From: Hybos culiciformis | Taxonomy: Eukaryota; Arthropoda; Insecta; Diptera; Hybotidae | NCBI GenBank assembly: GCA_964007475.1 | Contig: OZ023273.1 | Location: 22,555,557-22,619,556 of the forward strand | Direction: 5' to 3' | DNA: 64,000 nt | Shown here: positions 59,936 through 64,000 of the stretch, piece after piece | Numbering within the stretch: the stretch's first letter is position 1 | Layout: each line of letters starts with the position of its first letter | Notes under the pieces: model-generated | What the model saw: the letters and a program-made list of their open reading frames with translations, nothing else | Told to the model about the DNA's origin: nothing | Databases searched by the model: none | Position numbers and translations under genes: made by a program

Positions 59936-62900
59936 AATTGCGAAAGAAACTTATGTGCAACATATTTTTTTTCAATGAAATAATAAGTATAGGTATATTA
60001 TATATTTTCAAGGTTTTCTTGTAAAGAATTTAAAAACTCAGAGTATTATATTTTCATCATTGCCAAATTTTTGACTTCTGTTTCTGTTAAATCATCTAGT
60101 TATTGTCAATTTCTGAATGTTGGTCTATAATCTCATGCATTTACAATATGAACTTGTGTATATGTATTTGAATTTTTAATGTGTCTCTTTTTTTATATTG
60201 ACAACTTAGTTCTGACCACAGGATTATTATTTTAATAAAACTTTGTGCAGAATTAAGTACAAGTATCTACGTGTGTATTATATATACATGTAGAGGTAGT
60301 ATGATTTTTATCATTACAAGTGTGCGAAATATATTAACCTTCGATTTATCGAATAATTAAATTTGTTGGAATCTGGAGGTAATAATATTTTTTTTCGAAT
60401 TGTAATTGTTCTATCTAAGTAGGTATATCGAACTCTTCTCTTATACAAAATGTTAATTTATTAAATTTAAAAGAAATAAAATTTTAAAAAGGGCTCTGAT
60501 GGTAAAATATACAATTCGTATATTTTTGTACTAATATATAATAACATTATTTTTTAAATTACTCAATATGCAAGGTAGTAAACATTTTTTTTAATGACAA
60601 TATAATTTTATTTTAATGCAATTTTCATTTTACCCAAAAGACTAATTTGGTCTTTGATAATGTGCCATGAAAACGATATTAAATGCACTTGCATAAAAGG
60701 TTATAATTTTTTTTTTTTTGCAACCAATGTAATAATCATAACTTTGATATTATTTCCAGCAATAATAATATTAATAATGAAAATAATAACAAATAATAAT
60801 AATCAATTTTATATACAATGCAACAGATATGTATCGTTTTTATATGTATACGTACTAAAGTTAATGATGTTTGCTATTTAAATTTAAAAATAATATTCTC
60901 ATTTCCTTTGATATTCAGAAGTAAAAAAAGCTTTAAATTTGGGTGTACTTTAGAATTAAAAAAATTACTTCAAAACTAATTTAATAGAAAATGTTAATGT
61001 TGAAACAAAACTGATAAACTCATCCAAAATAAAAATATATACAACAAGGCACAAAATAACGTAGAATAAAGATATATTGCAGAAATTCCACAAAACATCG
61101 ATTAAAATATTATTTTTATGACCATGACCAACATTTGGATATTTTGGTTTTGATAAATATATTATATTACAATATATTTATACCCTATAATAAAAACGCT
61201 GAGAGGAAATCAATTAATTATCCGGGACAGAAATATCTTAATAAACCGTACAACTTAAACCAATAAATTTTCAAAACATTGAGTGTTTTATAATTTAGAT
61301 TTAGCATACCTATAATATGTTCAAATATGTTCAAATCTCTAGTATAATGCTTAATTCAGTTTATTGTCCAGATTTAATGCAAAACATTTTAAATATTTAT
61401 GTAAATATCTTACATTGTGTATTTATCTTATAAACATTTTTATTTTAGCAATTTCACTAACATTATACTTACTTCTAGATGAAATAAATTTCGTGAGAAT
61501 TTCTACAAATGTTAGGGTAAAAATGTATAATGTCATATTATTGTACAATATGGTCCATTACGATGCATACATATTTTGATAAAGGAATAAATTGTTTAAG
61601 TATTTAGTATTTAGTACGGATAAAGTTTGACATTTATAATTATAACAAAAAAATAATAAAAATAAAGACTAAGAAGTCCCTATTGGCCCTTATTATAACA
61701 TTTTCTATTTTTACGTATTTTATAGAATATATAGAATTAGAATTCCATAAAAATATTAGCTCCCATTTAAAAACCATTTATCATCGTTCCGACACTTTAA
61801 AAAGCTAACACTAAAAATTGTGGCTTCAGAAAGTTAGTCGTATTGAAAAAATATCTAAATATGTGTTTATTATATATTTTTCTTTTTCGTCTTGTAAAGG
61901 AGCAAAATCTTAATTCTAAAATTGCTACGCTTAATTCATTCCTTTTTAGAGATATAACAACATAATGTGTGTCCCAAAATATATTGGTTTTCTAATGTGG
62001 ACAATTCTTTTCACTTTCAATTATCTATAAGAATAAAAAAATTCTAAAAAAGTGCTCACATTTCTAGGAAAAAAAAGTAGCTTTCGAGGACAAAAGAAAA
62101 TGTAGGAAAGAGACGTAATTGTTTTTATTTGAAAGGAAAACTTTGTACCTTAATTTGCCATTTCCTTAAAAAAATTGACAAGATACATGTTTATTTCCGG
62201 TGAACATTTGTTTTCTTCAAAAAAAAATTTTAAGAAAGAAAAATTATTCGGAACAAGAAAGTATTTTATGATAATTGAAAAAAGTAAATGAAAATAAAAT
62301 ATATCTCCATTGTCCATTTAAAAAATTTTCAACAATTTATTTTTTGTTTTATATTCGTGAGGTGAATACTTATTTCCTATTATTGGTTTCTTTTTTTTCC
62401 TTATATTTATTCAAGGTATTCACTTCATGCAGCGTAAAGCGGGTACTATTTTTATTTTAAAACCCATATAAGAGTATTATTACCACAAAATGGATACGAA
62501 TAAAGAAGCTTCACTTGAATAAATTACCTTTTTTACTATTTAAACTATTTGGATTGAAATACTATTAAATAATTTAAAGATTTAAGTTTATTTCAGCTTA
62601 TGTACTACGGTATCACTTATATATTAATTTTACTATTTTTACTTAATTTTCAAATTAACTTAATAAGAAATATATACAAAATTTTCCGAATGAGAAACCT
62701 GAACAGAGAGTTCCTTACAAATCGTGTCCTTAAAATTATTCTATACATAGTTTGTTTTATTAATGTTTTTAGTTTTAAAATAAAAGTAAAGCAATAAAAA
62801 AAGGATTTCTTTTAAAGTTAGAAGTATATCCTTTAAATAAAAAAAAAAAACGGTAATAAACCAAATAAAAACTGAATTCAAAATATTATGTTTGTTTCAG
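59936..62900. other. AT-rich DNA without a recognised gene
   Basis: TGTGTGTCCCAAAATATATTGG at about 61966 resembles a single mariner-type terminus, but no partner was found. No exon stands out before 62901. Confidence 0.35.
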
Positions 62901-62980
62901 AAAGTATTTCTAAATTGTCTTGGGCATCCTTTGGAAAATTTCACTTAATAGCCAAGGTTATTATTGAGGACATAAGTCAA
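62901..62980 (+). CDS. Candidate 80-nt internal exon, unrecognised
   Basis: A strong acceptor TATGTTTGTTTCAG (ending at 62900) and the strong donor GTCAA|GTAAGT (62981) enclose 80 nt of raised G+C. Only one frame is open: with two leading bases it reads SISKLSWASFGKF, then HLIAKVIIEDISQ, ending on a codon boundary. The other two frames contain stops. This is the best splice-site pair among the isolated candidates, but the peptide is not recognised and no partner exon was identified nearby. Confidence 0.4.
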
Positions 62981-64000
62981 GTAAGTGAATTAAAGGGGAC
63001 AGAAATGTATTATAAAAACAAAAAATTAATGTAAAAATAAGTCCCTTTAAACCAGAAAATTTGTTATATTTTGATTTAAATGTAATATAAAATTGATAAA
63101 AAAAAAGGAATGAGACTTAATGATTTACTAACGGTTGTATGAGAGAAGTCTTTGATGATTTATTTCAGTAATTTCATAGTTTAATATTAGAAGTTAGATT
63201 AATGACGAAAAGAATATTTAATATAAAATAAAAAAAATTAAACAAATATACGTACGAGGACGAGTACATAATTTTCTTAAACTACGACAATGATTAATTC
63301 TATTTTGTACAATTTCGGGATTAAGAATTTAAAATAAGTTCAAGATTATACTAATCCTTTATTATTAACATTATTTTACAAATATTTTTTAACTTTTAAA
63401 TTCTCTTAGCTACTAGGAATAAAACAAAATATTGACTGAAGTGATTGAAAAAAAAAAAAATCCTATATATGCTATTCATTGACGATTATATTTATATTTT
63501 GTATTTGAGCAAAAAAATTTTACAAAGTTATTAATAACAAATTTGTTATTTTAAAGTAAATTTTTTTTTGCCTTGTTAGGAAATTTTTACTTTTTTTTCT
63601 AAGGATTTTTAGTTGATCATAATGTTTTTGGCCTTCCAACAACATATGATGGACTCTAATTTCATTTATTTTTTTCATATTTTATTTTCCTTAAAACCAC
63701 TTCAATCAACAGTAAAAACATAATTATGGTGAAGTTATGAGAATTTCAGATAATATGTAAACACTTTTATGAAAATATTATCCTTTTTATCCTACCGACT
63801 TTTTGAAAAAAGATTCGTTTCTGATAATAATGTTATATCCAATGACCAAAAGATATTATGGAGAGCAAACAACTTTTCAAAAAAAAAACATTTTTATTAT
63901 TATTTCACTTGGCTTTTGGTTTTCCATTATGTCACTTTAATTTGAAAATTTTAAAGCATCATCATAAGATAAAGATAGGTAGAAATTTTAATGGATAAAA
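62981..64000. other. AT-rich DNA to the window end
   Basis: No gene, repeat or RNA recognised. Confidence 0.35.

Noticed and set aside
61966..61990. TGTGTCCCAAAATATATTGG as a second mariner
   Set aside because: Only one end-like sequence, with no inverted partner or transposase nearby.

Overview
The window looks like nuclear DNA of an insect, most likely a fly (Diptera). It is extremely AT-rich and nearly free of long open frames. Introns are short or very long with GT-AG borders, and the mobile elements are of insect type: a Ty3/gypsy LTR element, mariner, hAT, a jockey/CR1-like LINE, MITEs and long foldback elements. The one complete gene resembles the MST-HMG-box (protamine-like) sperm chromatin proteins known from flies. 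No bacterial features, CRISPR arrays or credible functional tRNA/rRNA genes were seen.

Layout. 1-6.4 kb: 3' end of a plus-strand gene for a probable CaCA-type (NCLX/SLC8B1-like) cation exchanger. Its penultimate exon runs off the left edge and ends at base 50; its last exon is 6130-6366. The roughly 6.1 kb intron between them holds an almost intact but disabled Ty3/gypsy element (1020-5809, minus strand, 278-bp LTRs, 5-bp target duplication). 7.3-10.3 kb: a mariner relic whose left end is interrupted by a 2.4-kb nest of at least three inverted-repeat elements. 10.3-32.4 kb: AT-rich DNA with no recognisable gene, a few candidate small exons and one hairpin. 32.4-36 kb: an element with about 300-bp terminal inverted repeats, themselves internally palindromic, that encloses what looks like the captured first exons of a UBE2L3-like ubiquitin-conjugating enzyme. 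37-37.8 kb: a two-exon minus-strand gene, the probable MST-HMG-box protein. 38.3-44.7 kb: a cluster of non-autonomous elements (a TA-type MITE, a relative of the 32-kb element with a 31-bp tandem repeat, a TAA-flanked Harbinger-type MITE, an hAT deletion derivative with a transposase remnant and 8-bp duplication, and a TA-flanked CTAG-rich inverted-repeat element with tRNA-like sequence). 44.7-51.6 kb: AT-rich, one candidate exon. 51.7-52.7 kb: 5'-truncated LINE. 54.7-55.1 kb: MITE. 57.8-58.8 kb: a 1-kb foldback with a perfect 9-bp target duplication and a perfect 88-bp GC-rich palindrome at its centre. 59.7 kb: small MITE. 62.9 kb: candidate exon with strong splice signals.

The genes do not form a pathway or operon. 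The window is mostly intergenic or intronic DNA built up by nested transposon insertion, with two supported host genes. The points most worth following are the captured E2 fragment, the MULE-like foldback that shares a 15-nt core motif with the 8.7-kb foldback, and the divergent HMG-box gene.
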